From: Oceanobacter kriegii DSM 6294
GTDB lineage: Bacteria; Pseudomonadota; Gammaproteobacteria; Pseudomonadales; Oceanobacteraceae
Reading direction: 5' to 3'
Length of the DNA stretch: 64,000 nucleotides
Assembly (NCBI RefSeq): GCF_000422845.1
Contig: NZ_AUGV01000016.1
Span: 62,001-126,000, forward strand
Both the position numbers and the translations under genes were made by a program. Position 1 is the first letter of the stretch; each line of letters begins with the position of its first letter. The notes below the pieces were generated by a model. It did not search any database. It was given only the letters and a program-made list of their open reading frames with translations, and had not been told where the DNA came from. Shown here piece after piece: positions 32,557-41,967 of this stretch.

Positions 32557-34104
32557 TTACAGGTTCTCCCCGGACTGGGCCGCTACCGGCGTTTGAGTGG
32601 TCAGGTTCAGCGCGCGGCTGGTCAGATGAAAAATGGTGTTTTGTTCCAGCAGGCCACGGAACCACTGGCTGCCTGGCCCTTTGGCGTGCAAGGCAACGTC
32701 GTCACTGCCGTGGGTTTCGCTGCTGCGTTGACCCAGTGCTGCCTGATAGAAATTCGGATGGCTGCAATTGATGTCGTCGTGCCAGGGGATTCTTCCCAGT
32801 TGGCGTGGGGTATCCGTGGTGGTTTGTTGTGGCGGCAAGGTGCTGGCTCCCATGCCGTTGGCGTAACCCAGTGTGGTGTAGGGGGCACCGTCGTCGGCTT
32901 TGGTGCTGACGCCCTTGTACTTCGCTAACCCGAGAATGTTGTTGCCTCGGTCGGGGTAGCCCGCAAATGACAAGGTGTGGCTGTGGTCGGCAGTCACCAC
33001 AATTAATGTGTCAGCGTCGTTTGTCATCCGGTCGGCAAAGTCGACCGCCTTGGCCATTTCAATGGCGTCGGTCAGAGCGCGATAGGCATTACCGGCGTGG
33101 TGGGCGTGGTCAATCCGTGCGCCTTCAATAATCAGTACATAGCCCTGATCACTGCCCCGGGTCTGTTGTTGCAATACCTGCAAGGCCGCAAAGGTCATTT
33201 CCTGCAATGACGGCTGGCTGTCATCACGGTCGTATTCATAAGCCATGTGGCTGTCGGCGAACAGGCCCAGAATCGGGGTGCGGGCGGACATATGGAACAG
33301 GTCATTTCGGCTCGCCAGATATTGGCCTTCGGGATACTGCTGGGTGAATTGGCTGGTTAAATCCTGATCGGTGCGTACGCCACCTGCAGTCTCCAGCACA
33401 AAGTTACGGCGACCACCTCCCATGGCGAGGTCGAGGCCGTGGGCGAAACCACGGCTGATCAGTTGGCTGGCAATGTCTTCACAACCATTGGCAATAGCTT
33501 CATCTGACAAGTCGCTGTTGGCTTCCCAATCACGTTCTGATGTGTGGGCATAGGTGGCTGCCGGAGTAGCATGGGTCAGTCGGGCACTGGTGACTACACC
33601 GGTAGCCATGCCCTGTTGGCTGGCGTATTCCAATAATGTTGTCAGTTCGTGGGCTTGTTGGCCTTCGCAGCTGGCGCGCAGTTGTTCGGGGCCGATGCTG
33701 AGCATGCCCGCGCGGGTTTTAACGCCGGTGACGATGGCGCTCATGGTGCCTGCGGAGTCGGGGGTTTGCTGGTTGGTGTTGTAGGTTTTGACCAGTGCTG
33801 AATAGGGGAAGCGCTCAAACGACAGAAAGTTTTCTTCGCCAGGCATGCCCTGCTGTTGGCCTTCGAGAATCCGTGCCGCCGTCAGTGTGGTGACGCTCAT
33901 GCCGTCGCCAAGAAACAGAATCAGGTTGCGGGCGCGAGTGGCCGGGGCGGGCATGGTGAGTCGATTGGCCAGCCAGGCTTCGCCTTGCTGATAGTCCGGG
34001 GTGGCGTAGCCGCCAGCGGCATGAGCAGGCAGCGCCATCAGGCTGCCTGCTGCCAATGAGCCTGCGATCAGCCGGCGAAGGCTGCGAATGACAAATCGTT
34101 GCAT
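32557..34104 (-). CDS. Alkaline phosphatase, periplasmic type (PhoA family)
   Basis: 515 residues from the ATG at 34104, preceded by GGAAG. A Sec signal (RRLIAGSLAAGSLMALPAHA) is cleaved rather than lipidated. Metal and catalytic residues: LFLGDGMSVTTL, TPDSAGTMSA, GARIDHAHHAGN, VTADHSHTL and SSETHGSDDV. It shares long blocks with the following lipoprotein phosphatase (SARLTHATPAATYAHTSERD versus TTRLTHATPAVTYAHSPERN). A candidate Pho box lies 79-96 bp upstream, fitting induction by phosphate limitation. Confidence 0.9.
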   Translation of the reverse strand: MQRFVIRSLRRLIAGSLAAGSLMALPAHAAGGYATPDYQQGEAWLANRLTMPAPATRARNLILFLGDGMSVTTLTAARILEGQQQGMPGEENFLSFERFPYSALVKTYNTNQQTPDSAGTMSAIVTGVKTRAGMLSIGPEQLRASCEGQQAHELTTLLEYASQQGMATGVVTSARLTHATPAATYAHTSERDWEANSDLSDEAIANGCEDIASQLISRGFAHGLDLAMGGGRRNFVLETAGGVRTDQDLTSQFTQQYPEGQYLASRNDLFHMSARTPILGLFADSHMAYEYDRDDSQPSLQEMTFAALQVLQQQTRGSDQGYVLIIEGARIDHAHHAGNAYRALTDAIEMAKAVDFADRMTNDADTLIVVTADHSHTLSFAGYPDRGNNILGLAKYKGVSTKADDGAPYTTLGYANGMGASTLPPQQTTTDTPRQLGRIPWHDDINCSHPNFYQAALGQRSSETHGSDDVALHAKGPGSQWFRGLLEQNTIFHLTSRALNLTTQTPVAAQSGENL

Positions 34105-34182
34105 GGAACTTCCGGTCCTATTTGAGTTCAGGATCAAGGTTGTAATTGGGGCGAGTCTAGGTTCAGTAGTCACCCGTATCCC

Positions 34183-34200
34183 GTGACAGTTGTGTGACTG
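34183..34200 (-). promoter_or_regulatory. Candidate Pho box of the phosphatase operon
   Basis: On the minus strand CAGTCAC-ACAA-CTGTCAC has the 7-4-7 direct-repeat layout of PhoB sites (CTGTCAT-N4-CTGTCAT), matching 5 and 6 of 7 bases. Position and target genes support it. Confidence 0.55.
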
Positions 34201-34269
34201 CGGGTCTTTCTGGCTCACGAGTCATCTGTCGGTGGTGCTGGTGTCGGTGGTGCTGGCTTGCTGGCCCTA

Positions 34270-34534
34270 AGGACCCTCTGAATAACTCTGCACTGCTCTG
34301 CGCGAGCCCTGCAGGTTGTCAGAACAAGGCGGCGAATGCAGCGGAATGACCAGTCCTTTCCAAATTCGCCAACACCGTTCTGGCGGCCTGCAGGCCGCGC
34401 CCTACGGGGATGGCAGGGCATTGCTGACTCTGTGTCGCTGATTTTTGACTTGATCCATCAGGCCTGCAAATCAGCTTCGTGATTCAGCTTCGTCCTGTCA
34501 TCCAGAGCGGGCACTGAGTTGTTCAGAGGGGCCT
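34270..34534 (-). mobile_element. MITE-like structured element, copy 4 (265 bp)
   Basis: Ends AGGACCCTCTGAATAACTC and GAGTTGTTCAGAGGGGCCT, with TA outside both (34268-34269, 34535-34536). Nearly identical to the copy at 29092. The outer stem GGATGGCAGGGC pairs with GTCCTGTCATCC, with G-T pairs at other positions than in copy 2. It lies just upstream of dacA and is inverted relative to the copy at 16541. Confidence 0.85.
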
Positions 34535-34647
34535 TAATTACCAATATTACGGTTGCGTGACCATTCTGTTACAGCGGCGACATTCATTTTGTCATTCGTG
34601 GCGGCTCGATCGTTATGAATTATGCCGATGGCGCAGCAGAGCGGCCG

Positions 34648-34676
34648 CTGCAATATTCCACAGCCGGTGCTACAAT
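34648..34676 (+). promoter_or_regulatory. Putative sigma-70 promoter of dacA
   Basis: CTGCAA and TACAAT are separated by 17 bp, 26 bp before the chosen dacA start. Fair match only. Confidence 0.5.
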
Positions 34677-34701
34677 GCCCGGCTTTCATTCAACCGGTAA
34701 C

Positions 34702-35853
34702 ATGTTCAAAGCGATGCGTTTATTTGCCAGTTTGATTTTGATGTTTGGTGCTGCCTGTTCTTCGGCAGCTGTGATTGTGCCAAGTGCTCCTGATCTGGAT
34801 GCCAAGGCCTATATTCTGATGGATGCCCAGAGCGGCGATATTCTGGTCGAGCACAACGCCGACGAGAAGCTGCCGCCAGCCAGTCTGACCAAGATGCTGA
34901 CCAGCTACATTGCTGCCCACGAGTTGGAGCAGGGCAATGTGACGGACGACACGCTGGTGCCGATCAGTGTCAAGGCGTGGCGCAAGGGCGGTTCCAAGAT
35001 GTTCGTGCGCGAGGGCACCGAAGTGCCGCTGATCGACTTGCTGCGCGGCATTATCATCCAATCCGGCAATGATGCGTCGGTAGCGGTAGCGGAATACTTC
35101 GCTGGCTCTGAAGATGCCTTCGCTGAATGGATGAACCAATACGCCCAGCAAATGGGCATGACCAACAGCCATTTTGTTAACGCCACCGGCTGGCCTGCGG
35201 ATGATCATTACTCCACGGCCCACGATATTGCCACGCTGGCGTTGCACATCATTAACGATCACCCGGATTACTACGGCCTGTATTCCGAGAAGTACTTTGA
35301 ATACAACGACATTCGTCAGCCAAACCGCAACAAGCTGCTGTGGCGTGACCCGTCGGTAGATGGTCTGAAAACCGGCCATACCGATGCAGCCGGTTTCTGT
35401 CTGGCGGCGTCCGCTGTGCGTGACGACATGCGTCTGATTGCGGTGGTGATGGGTACCCGTAGCGACGCTGCGCGAGCGCAGGAAACCCAAAAGCTGCTGG
35501 CGTACGGTTTCCGTTATTACCAGACTCACAAGCTCTACAGCGCCAGCGATGTGCTGGAGCAGCGCAAGGTTTGGTTGGGTGAGCAGGATCAGGTTCAATT
35601 GGGCTTGCAGGAAGATTTGTTCCTGACAATCCCGCGCGGCACGGTCGGTGATCTGGACGTGGAACTGCAAACCAATGAATATCTGGAAGCTCCGATTGCT
35701 GCTGGCGAAACCATTGGCACCCTGGCCGTCAAAAAAGACGGTGAACTGATTGCCGAGCGTCCTCTGATTGCGGTGAACGCAGTTGAGGAAGCCGGTTTCT
35801 TTGGCCGTTTGATGGGCCAGATTCAACTATTCTTCGCGCGTTTGCTGGGGTAA
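34702..35853 (+). CDS. dacA: D-alanyl-D-alanine carboxypeptidase (PBP5/6 type)
   Basis: 383 residues from the ATG at 34702; a start at 34714 is equally compatible. A signal peptide (LFASLILMFGAACSSA) precedes the S11 domain with motifs SLTK (PPASLTKMLT), SGN (IIQSGNDASVAV) and KTG (VDGLKTGHTDAAG). A C-terminal beta domain and the amphipathic anchor helix (FFGRLMGQIQLFFARLL) follow. It trims the fifth D-Ala from peptidoglycan stems. First gene of dacA-ybeD-lipB-lipA. Confidence 0.96.
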   Translation: MFKAMRLFASLILMFGAACSSAAVIVPSAPDLDAKAYILMDAQSGDILVEHNADEKLPPASLTKMLTSYIAAHELEQGNVTDDTLVPISVKAWRKGGSKMFVREGTEVPLIDLLRGIIIQSGNDASVAVAEYFAGSEDAFAEWMNQYAQQMGMTNSHFVNATGWPADDHYSTAHDIATLALHIINDHPDYYGLYSEKYFEYNDIRQPNRNKLLWRDPSVDGLKTGHTDAAGFCLAASAVRDDMRLIAVVMGTRSDAARAQETQKLLAYGFRYYQTHKLYSASDVLEQRKVWLGEQDQVQLGLQEDLFLTIPRGTVGDLDVELQTNEYLEAPIAAGETIGTLAVKKDGELIAERPLIAVNAVEEAGFFGRLMGQIQLFFARLLG

Positions 35854-35857
35854 CAAA

Positions 35858-36160
35858 ATGGCACTGATTGGCGCAGACGGGAAGCAAGTAGCGGAGCAGG
35901 AAGCACCAAAAATTGAATTTCCTTGTGAAAACTACCCGGTCAAGGTGGTTGGCAAGGGTACGGACGATTTCAAGGATCTGATGCTGGAGATCTTTGAAGT
36001 GCATGCCCCTGGCTTCGATTATGCCAAGGTGATGGTGCGGGACAGCTCAAAAGGCAATTTCCGCTCCATGACGGTATACATCACTGCAACGGGTGAAGCG
36101 CAGCTGAAGGCTCTGCATCAGCAGCTGAAGGACCATCAACTGGTGCATATGGTTCTGTAA
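35858..36160 (+). CDS. ybeD: YbeD-family (DUF493/UPF0250) regulator-like protein
   Basis: 100 residues. It has the ACT-like core with IEFPCENYPVKVVGKG and SSKGNFRSMTVYITATGEAQL, and ends VLHMVL-like (LVHMVL). The extra N-terminal residues (ALIGADGKQVAEQEA) are modest. YbeD sits between dacA and lipB in most gammaproteobacteria; a role in lipoate or LPS regulation is suggested by its ligand-binding fold but unproven. Gaps are 4 nt to dacA and 0 to lipB. Confidence 0.9.
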   Translation: MALIGADGKQVAEQEAPKIEFPCENYPVKVVGKGTDDFKDLMLEIFEVHAPGFDYAKVMVRDSSKGNFRSMTVYITATGEAQLKALHQQLKDHQLVHMVL

Positions 36161-36802
36161 ATGGCAACCGCTCGAATTCGTCGCCTTGGGCTGGTGGAAT
36201 ACCAGTCCACCTACGACCAGATGGTCGACTACACCGAAAACCGTGATGAGACGTCCCCGGACGAGCTGTGGGTGTTGCAGCATCCCAAGGTGTTTACCCA
36301 GGGCCAGGCAGGCAAGGCCGAGCATGTACTGATGCCGGGTGATATTCCGGTGGTGCAGACCAATCGCGGTGGTCAGGTGACCTATCATGGTCCTGGTCAG
36401 CTGGTGGTGTATCTGTTGCTGGACATCAAGCGGCTGGGCATTGGCCCGCGTCAGCTGGTGACCGTAATGGAAGATTCCATCATTGAAGCGCTCAAGCATT
36501 TTGGCATTGAGTCCGCAGCCAAACCGGACGCGCCGGGCGTTTACGTTGACGGTCGCAAGATTGCCTCACTGGGGCTGCGTATCCGCAATGGCAAAACCTT
36601 CCACGGACTGGCACTCAACATAGATATGGATCTGGAGCCTTTTCTGCGCATCAACCCATGCGGTTATGCCGGGCTACAGATGACTCAGGTAAAAAATGAG
36701 TCGACAGACCCAGAGGCGGCCAGTTGGCAAGCCGTTGCTGAGCAGTTGGAAAAGCAGCTGATCAAGCAATTGGGTTTCGAAACAGCGGAGGTTTGCGCAT
36801 AA
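36161..36802 (+). CDS. lipB: Octanoyl-ACP:protein transferase
   Basis: 213 residues. [23 protein letters not shown], the Lys of GRKIASLG and the catalytic Cys of INPCGYAG are all present. LipB moves octanoyl from acyl carrier protein to the lipoyl domains of 2-oxoacid dehydrogenases and GcvH; LipA then inserts sulfur. The start codon directly abuts the ybeD stop. Confidence 0.97.
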   Translation: MATARIRRLGLVEYQSTYDQMVDYTENRDETSPDELWVLQHPKVFTQGQAGKAEHVLMPGDIPVVQTNRGGQVTYHGPGQLVVYLLLDIKRLGIGPRQLVTVMEDSIIEALKHFGIESAAKPDAPGVYVDGRKIASLGLRIRNGKTFHGLALNIDMDLEPFLRINPCGYAGLQMTQVKNESTDPEAASWQAVAEQLEKQLIKQLGFETAEVCA

Positions 36803-36818
36803 TCCGCGCAATTCCGTC

Positions 36819-36834
36819 CGGAGCTACCGCTCCG
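36819..36834 (+). terminator. Small hairpin between lipB and lipA
   Basis: CGGAGC-TACC-GCTCCG is followed by TTCTC. It may attenuate read-through from lipB to lipA (99-nt gap), or only mark the end of the first transcript. Confidence 0.45.
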
Positions 36835-36901
36835 TTCTCAAAGTATCCGAATTAGTGTTCGAGCCACAGTGATCCTGAGGTTCGTCAGGCAGGGGTAACC
36901 G

Positions 36902-37924
36902 ATGACAGAAAGAAAGCAAAAAACCATTCAGGGTCAAAAGCTCCGTGGTGCCGACAAGGTAGCGCGTATTCCGATCAAGGTAATTCCAACCGAGGAAATG
37001 CCACGTAAACCGGACTGGATTCGGGTTCGTATCCCTGCTACCCCGAAGATTGCTGAAATCAAGGAAAAGCTGCGCAAGCACAAGCTGCACACTGTATGTG
37101 AAGAAGCCAGCTGTCCGAACCTGGGTGAGTGTTTTGGTGGCGGTACCGCAACCTTCATGATCATGGGTGACATCTGTACTCGCCGTTGTCCTTTCTGTGA
37201 CGTTGGTCATGGCCGTCCGAACCCGCTGGATCTGGATGAGCCGAAGAACCTGGCGATTGCAATTGCCGACATGGGTCTGCGTTACGTGGTGATTACTTCG
37301 GTTGACCGTGATGACCTGCGTGATGGCGGTGCCCAGCACTTTGCCAACTGCATCACCGAAACCCGCGAGCGTAGCCCGAACATCCAGATTGAAGTGCTGG
37401 TGCCGGACTTCCGTGGTCGTATGGAAGTGGCGCTGGATATTCTTGAACAGACGCCGCCAGACGTGTTCAACCACAACCTGGAAACCGTTCCAAGTCTGTA
37501 CAAGAAGAGCCGTCCAGGCTCTGACTACCAGTGGTCTCTGACACTGCTGAAAGAGTACAAGGCTCGTCGTCCGGATGTGGTGACCAAATCCGGTCTGATG
37601 CTGGGCCTGGGTGAAACCAACGAAGAAGTGATTGAAGTGATGAAGGACATGCGTGCCCATAACATCGATCACATCACACTGGGTCAGTACCTGCAGCCAA
37701 GCCGTGACCACCTGGGCGTTGACCGCTTTGTTACCCCGGAAGAGTTCAAGGAGTTGGGTGATATCGCCAAGCAAATGGGCTTCAGCCGCGTGACTTCTGG
37801 CCCAATGGTTCGCTCTTCCTACCATGCAGACGCTCAGGCGGCTGGTGAGGAAGTGACGGGTGTGTGGGAAGGTCACAACAAGAAGAAAGCTGAAAGCGCC
37901 AATCTGATTGCTACTTCTGGCTGA
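36902..37924 (+). CDS. lipA: Lipoyl synthase (radical SAM)
   Basis: 340 residues. The auxiliary cluster motif C-x4-C-x5-C is in [12 protein letters not shown], and the radical SAM motif C-x3-C-x2-C is in CTRRCPFC. The C-terminal RSSYHA serine ligand is present. LipA inserts two sulfurs into protein-bound octanoyl chains. Followed by a strong intrinsic terminator. Confidence 0.98.
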   Translation: MTERKQKTIQGQKLRGADKVARIPIKVIPTEEMPRKPDWIRVRIPATPKIAEIKEKLRKHKLHTVCEEASCPNLGECFGGGTATFMIMGDICTRRCPFCDVGHGRPNPLDLDEPKNLAIAIADMGLRYVVITSVDRDDLRDGGAQHFANCITETRERSPNIQIEVLVPDFRGRMEVALDILEQTPPDVFNHNLETVPSLYKKSRPGSDYQWSLTLLKEYKARRPDVVTKSGLMLGLGETNEEVIEVMKDMRAHNIDHITLGQYLQPSRDHLGVDRFVTPEEFKELGDIAKQMGFSRVTSGPMVRSSYHADAQAAGEEVTGVWEGHNKKKAESANLIATSG

Positions 37925-37952
37925 TCGTCAGTACGGGCTGGATTGGATGATT

Positions 37953-37980
37953 AAAAAACGGGACTGATGTCCCGTTTTTT
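37953..37980 (+). terminator. Intrinsic terminator after lipA
   Basis: AAAAAACGGGAC-TGAT-GTCCCGTTTTTT is a perfect stem with A and T tracts, probably bidirectional and serving also the convergent YdcH-like gene. Confidence 0.93.
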
Positions 37981-38016
37981 ATTGGCTGCTATTTGCGGTG
38001 CTGGTCGTTTTGGCGC

Positions 38017-38268
38017 TCAGGCCGTTGCTGCCGCCTTGCTGAGCATGCTGTACAGCTCATCTTTCAGGGCCACTCGTTGCAGCTTCAGTTGCTCCAGTGC
38101 GTCGTTTGAGGCCGCTTCTTTTTGCTCCTCAATGCGATGCACTTCCTTGTCGATCGCCGTGTACTCTTCAAACAGTTTGGCGAAGTGACGGTTGCTGACT
38201 TTCAACTCGCTGATTTGCTCGTTGAATTCCGGAAAGTCGTGGTGCAGATCATGTGGTTCAATGCTCAT
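38017..38268 (-). CDS. YdcH-family (DUF465) small protein
   Basis: 83 residues, an antiparallel helical hairpin. HDLHHDFPEFNEQISELKVSNRHFAKLFEEYTAIDKEVHRIE is the conserved first part, and LEQLKLQRVALKDELYSML the second helix. DUF465 proteins are small cytoplasmic proteins of unknown role. AGGCTTC-type ribosome site just upstream. Confidence 0.85.
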   Translation of the reverse strand: MSIEPHDLHHDFPEFNEQISELKVSNRHFAKLFEEYTAIDKEVHRIEEQKEAASNDALEQLKLQRVALKDELYSMLSKAAATA

Positions 38269-38360
38269 TGAAGCCTCCTGTTCGATTTGCTTTCAGACTA
38301 TCTTGGACACCTGTTCGATAGCTTGATTCAGGTCACGGCTGTCGATCTTGTCATAAAGCG

Positions 38361-38792
38361 TCAGGCTTTTTGCAGGGCGGTTGCAATCCACTGCTTCAGT
38401 TGCGGTGCCGGTAAGGCGCCGGCCAGTCGGTCCACTTCTTTACCGCCCTTGAACAGAATCAGCGTCGGGATGCTGCGAATGGCGTAGCGCTGGCTGACCA
38501 GTTGAGCCTTCTCGGTATCGACTTTGGCAAACCTCAGTTGGTGCTGCATATCACCACACACATCCTTGAAGATGGGTGCCATCATCTTGCATGGGCCACA
38601 CCATTCAGCCCAGAAGTCTACCAATACCGGTAGTTCGTTTTTGTCGATAAAACGCTGGAAGTCGGCGTCGTTCAGTTCGCTCGGTTGGCTATTGAAGAGT
38701 GCCTGTTTGCATTTGCCGCATTGGCCTTGCTGGTTTTGTTTGTCTGCAGGAATGCGATTGATGGCGGCGCAGGATGGGCAGGTGTACAGCAT
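38361..38792 (-). CDS. trxC: Thioredoxin 2 (zinc-containing)
   Basis: 143 residues from the ATG at 38792, five nucleotides after a GGAG that overlaps an upstream ATG. The N-terminal zinc ribbon CPSCAAINRIP...CGKCKQALF precedes a thioredoxin fold with WCGPC. It reduces protein disulfides and, in E. coli, is induced by oxidative stress. A stand-alone gene here. Confidence 0.95.
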   Translation of the reverse strand: MLYTCPSCAAINRIPADKQNQQGQCGKCKQALFNSQPSELNDADFQRFIDKNELPVLVDFWAEWCGPCKMMAPIFKDVCGDMQHQLRFAKVDTEKAQLVSQRYAIRSIPTLILFKGGKEVDRLAGALPAPQLKQWIATALQKA

Positions 38793-38904
38793 GGGATGCT
38801 CCATAAATAGGAAGTATGGAGCTTAAAGTTGGGGTGGTGTGACACGCTTTCAAGCCGCTGCCGGGTTTTATCGGTGTGAGGGCTCGGGTTGTACCTAAAG
38901 CCGC

Positions 38905-40836
38905 TCAGGGCTGGCTGAGCGGGCTTATGTGTTGCAGGAATTCTGCTTTGTCGGCTTCTCCTGCCAGTCGTAATGACGCAAGTTCGGTGCCGTTTTCGTA
39001 AAACAGAATGGTCGGAGGTCCGAATACCGCCACGCTTTGCAGGAAGGCAATCTGTTCGTCGGTGTTGTCGGTGACATCCAATTGTACCCAGCGCACGTGG
39101 GAAAGCCGCTGTTGCACGTCGGGCTGGGAGAAAATCTCGTCTTCCATCACTTTGCAGCTAATGCACCAGTCGGCGTACAGATCGAGCATCACTGGTTGCT
39201 GGCTGTTGTCGATCAGTCGCTTAACCTCCTCGACTGAGTCGGTTTTGAAAAACAGCGACTGCCCGCTGTTTCGCGAGGTATTCGTGTTTGACTCAAAAGC
39301 GGTGTTGCTTCCGGTATAGCTTATGGTATTGCCCAATGGCTTGAGCGGGTCGTGGTTGCCTTGCAGGGCGCCCCATGTAGCCGCAATGCCGTAAACCAGA
39401 AGTAGCAGGGCAACGCCCTTGATTACGCGTTGTTTGCCGCTGGCAGGCTCCAAGGCGCCCAGTACCACGCCGTAGACCAGTGCCAGAACGCCCCACAACA
39501 ACAGGACGATTGGCCCCGGCAGAATACGGCTTAGCAGCCAGATGGCGACGCCGAGCAGCAGGATGCCAAAGAACACTTTGATCTGTTCCATCCAGCCGCC
39601 AGCTTTTGGCAATACCGAACCACCCGTCGTGCCGAGAATGATCAGTGGCACGCCCATGCCAAGGCCGAGTGCCAGCAAGGCTGCGCCGCCCAGTAGCACA
39701 TCGCCGGTGGTGCTGAGATAGACCAGTGCACCGGCGAGAGGAGCGGATACGCAGGGAGAAACCACCAGGGCGGATAGCACACCAATCAGGAAAACGCTGG
39801 CGATGTGGCCGCCGGATTGTTTCTGGCTGGCGCTGTTCAGGCGATTGCGAAGGGCGCTCGGTAATTGCAGTTCATAGACGCCGAACATGGCCAGCGACAG
39901 CAGTACAAACAAGGCGGCAAACAGCATCAGCACCCAAGGGGTTTGCATCCAGGCCTGAATGTTTGCCCCTGCACCTAGCAGGCCCATAACAACACCGGCG
40001 GCGGCGTAGGTAATGGCCATGCCGAGCACATAGGTGGTCGACAGCACAAAGCCACGGCGGGCGGATATCTGTTGGTTTTGCCCCATCACAACAGACGTCA
40101 TGATCGGGATCATGGGCAGCACGCACGGCGTGAATGTCAGGCCGATGCCAAGCAAAAAGAACAGTCCGATGGTGGTCCAGGCGGAGCCTTCAAACCATGA
40201 GTTTCGTGGGCTGGAAGCCGTGGTGTTCTGGGTGGCGTTGTTAGAGATGCTGCTCTGGTTGCTGGTGTTTGAGGTGGTTTGGTTGGCTTGTGCTTCAGCT
40301 GCGCTGGCCTTGGCTGCAGCATTGGATTTGGCGGCTTCGATGTCAGCAGGCTGAAGGTCGATGACTACCTTTTGAGGTGGGTAGCACAGGCCTGCATCGG
40401 CACAGCCCTGATAGTTCAGGGTCGCTGGACCGGCTTTCAGCTGGTCGAGTGGAAACAGCACTTCCAGCGGGCCGTAGTAGGCAATGATGTCACCAAAGGC
40501 TTCATCGAACTTGGGTTTGCCTTCAAGGGAAAAGTAACTCGGCAGGTACTTCTGGCCATCTTGCTGCAGGAATATGCGGTGCTGGTACAGGTAGTGCTCG
40601 GGGGCTGTATTCCAGTTGGCGACCAACAGGCCGCCGTCGGTTTGGGTATCCAGCGGGAAAGCCTGATCGACTGGCAGAAATTCGGGCTCCTGATCAAACA
40701 GACCGGCATGTGCCTGTGATACAAGCAGCAGGCACAGTAGTGTTGCCAGAGTGGCTAGAACACGATTGATGGTTGGACTCGCGTTGAGCGGCCAAAAGGC
40801 ATGTGCAGAAACCGTTTCAAGGGTTCTCTGACGCAT
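38905..40836 (-). CDS. dsbD: Thiol:disulfide interchange protein DsbD
   Basis: 643 residues from the ATG at 40836. A signal peptide (LATLATLLCLLLVSQAHA) is followed by the periplasmic alpha domain (YQGCADAGLCYPPQK with its Cys pair) and a Ser/Asn/Thr-rich linker. Eight membrane helices carry the central Cys pair (TFTPCVLPM and VVSPCVSAPL), and the C-terminal thioredoxin-like gamma domain has WCISCK. It passes electrons from cytoplasmic thioredoxin to the periplasm for disulfide isomerisation and cytochrome c maturation. It follows ispB by 40 nt. Confidence 0.95.
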   Translation of the reverse strand: MRQRTLETVSAHAFWPLNASPTINRVLATLATLLCLLLVSQAHAGLFDQEPEFLPVDQAFPLDTQTDGGLLVANWNTAPEHYLYQHRIFLQQDGQKYLPSYFSLEGKPKFDEAFGDIIAYYGPLEVLFPLDQLKAGPATLNYQGCADAGLCYPPQKVVIDLQPADIEAAKSNAAAKASAAEAQANQTTSNTSNQSSISNNATQNTTASSPRNSWFEGSAWTTIGLFFLLGIGLTFTPCVLPMIPIMTSVVMGQNQQISARRGFVLSTTYVLGMAITYAAAGVVMGLLGAGANIQAWMQTPWVLMLFAALFVLLSLAMFGVYELQLPSALRNRLNSASQKQSGGHIASVFLIGVLSALVVSPCVSAPLAGALVYLSTTGDVLLGGAALLALGLGMGVPLIILGTTGGSVLPKAGGWMEQIKVFFGILLLGVAIWLLSRILPGPIVLLLWGVLALVYGVVLGALEPASGKQRVIKGVALLLLVYGIAATWGALQGNHDPLKPLGNTISYTGSNTAFESNTNTSRNSGQSLFFKTDSVEEVKRLIDNSQQPVMLDLYADWCISCKVMEDEIFSQPDVQQRLSHVRWVQLDVTDNTDEQIAFLQSVAVFGPPTILFYENGTELASLRLAGEADKAEFLQHISPLSQP

Positions 40837-40876
40837 GGTGTACTCCAATCTCGTTATGCGCCGACAACCCGGCGAA

Positions 40877-41887
40877 TCAGTTGGTACGGCTGACCGCAAT
40901 GCGTGCCAAGGCACGCAAGGCTTCTTTGGCCTCTGAATCGGGCAAAAGTTCCAGTTGCTGTTCGGCCCGTTGGACGCAGTTATAGGCCTGTTGGCGGGTG
41001 TATTCCATCGAACCGGTCGCATTTACCACGGCCATGACCTCGTCCATGATGTCCAGACCACCTTTGCGAATCGCCTGTCGAACCAGTTTGCGACCGGCTT
41101 CATCTGCGTGCGCCATGGCGTGAATCAGCGGCAGGGTCGGTTTGCCTTCGGCGAGGTCGTCACCAACGTTTTTACCCAGTTCGGCGGCATCGCCTTCGTA
41201 ATCCAGAACGTCATCGATCAGCTGGAACGCCAGTCCCAGTTCCTTGCCGTACTGGCGCAGGGCTTCCTGAATCTCTTGCGGTGCTTCCAGTAGTGCCGCG
41301 GCACCGTGAGTGGATGCTTCAAACAACTGTGCGGTTTTGCCCTGAATCACAGTGTAATACTGTTCTTCGGTGATGTTGGGGTTCTTGACGTTGGTCAGCT
41401 GCATCACTTCGCCTTCGGCAATGATGCAGGTGGTGCCAGATAGAATGTGCATTACCTTGAGGTTGCCCAGTTCAACCAGCATCTGGAACGAGCGGCTGTA
41501 CAGGAAGTCGCCGACCAGCACCGATGGTGCGTTGCCCCACTTGGCGTTGGAGGTTGGTTTGCCACGGCGCATGTCGGAGGTGTCGACCACATCATCGTGC
41601 AGCAGCGTGGCGGTGTGCAGGAATTCGATAATGGCAGCCAGTTTCACTGCGCCTTCGTCGCATTTGCCCAGTGCCTGGGAAGCCAGCAATACCATTAATG
41701 GACGCACGCGTTTGCCGCCGCTGTTGACGATGTAGTTGGCGATCTTTTCAACCAGCGGTACGCGGGATTCCAGTTGTTCGTTGATCAGGCTGTCGACGGC
41801 AGAAAAATCGCGTTGTACCAGTTCCAGTACGTCATTGAGTGACATAGCGGGTGTCATGTCGGCAGGCAAATCAAGTGAAGCAGGCAT
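40877..41887 (-). CDS. ispB: Octaprenyl diphosphate synthase
   Basis: 336 residues from the ATG at 41887; a TTG at 41917 is possible but weaker. The two aspartate-rich motifs are in LLHDDVVDTSDMRRG and LIDDVLDYEGD; GGKRVRPLMVLL is the isopentenyl-diphosphate site. It makes the polyprenyl side chain of ubiquinone. It diverges from rplU, the standard arrangement in gammaproteobacteria. Confidence 0.95.
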   Translation of the reverse strand: MPASLDLPADMTPAMSLNDVLELVQRDFSAVDSLINEQLESRVPLVEKIANYIVNSGGKRVRPLMVLLASQALGKCDEGAVKLAAIIEFLHTATLLHDDVVDTSDMRRGKPTSNAKWGNAPSVLVGDFLYSRSFQMLVELGNLKVMHILSGTTCIIAEGEVMQLTNVKNPNITEEQYYTVIQGKTAQLFEASTHGAAALLEAPQEIQEALRQYGKELGLAFQLIDDVLDYEGDAAELGKNVGDDLAEGKPTLPLIHAMAHADEAGRKLVRQAIRKGGLDIMDEVMAVVNATGSMEYTRQQAYNCVQRAEQQLELLPDSEAKEALRALARIAVSRTN

Positions 41888-41967
41888 GGTGTTGTGGTCC
41901 CTGAAAAATTGCCGCAAATCCTATGGAGCGGGGCCGTGACTGTCAAGAAACAGCTTATTTCATTGGC

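Larger units (their letters stand above)
34105..34701. other. Intergenic region between phosphatases and dacA
   Basis: It holds a Pho-box-like repeat (34183-34200, minus), the mobile element 34270-34534 and a dacA promoter candidate near 34648-34676. No gene is supported. Confidence 0.5.

Noticed and set aside
17021-34701. Genomic island between the rlpA and dacA halves
   Set aside because: The segment contains core genes (rodA, mrdA, nadD, proA) of the same codon style, and no integrase or att site. An inversion explains the order better than an insertion.
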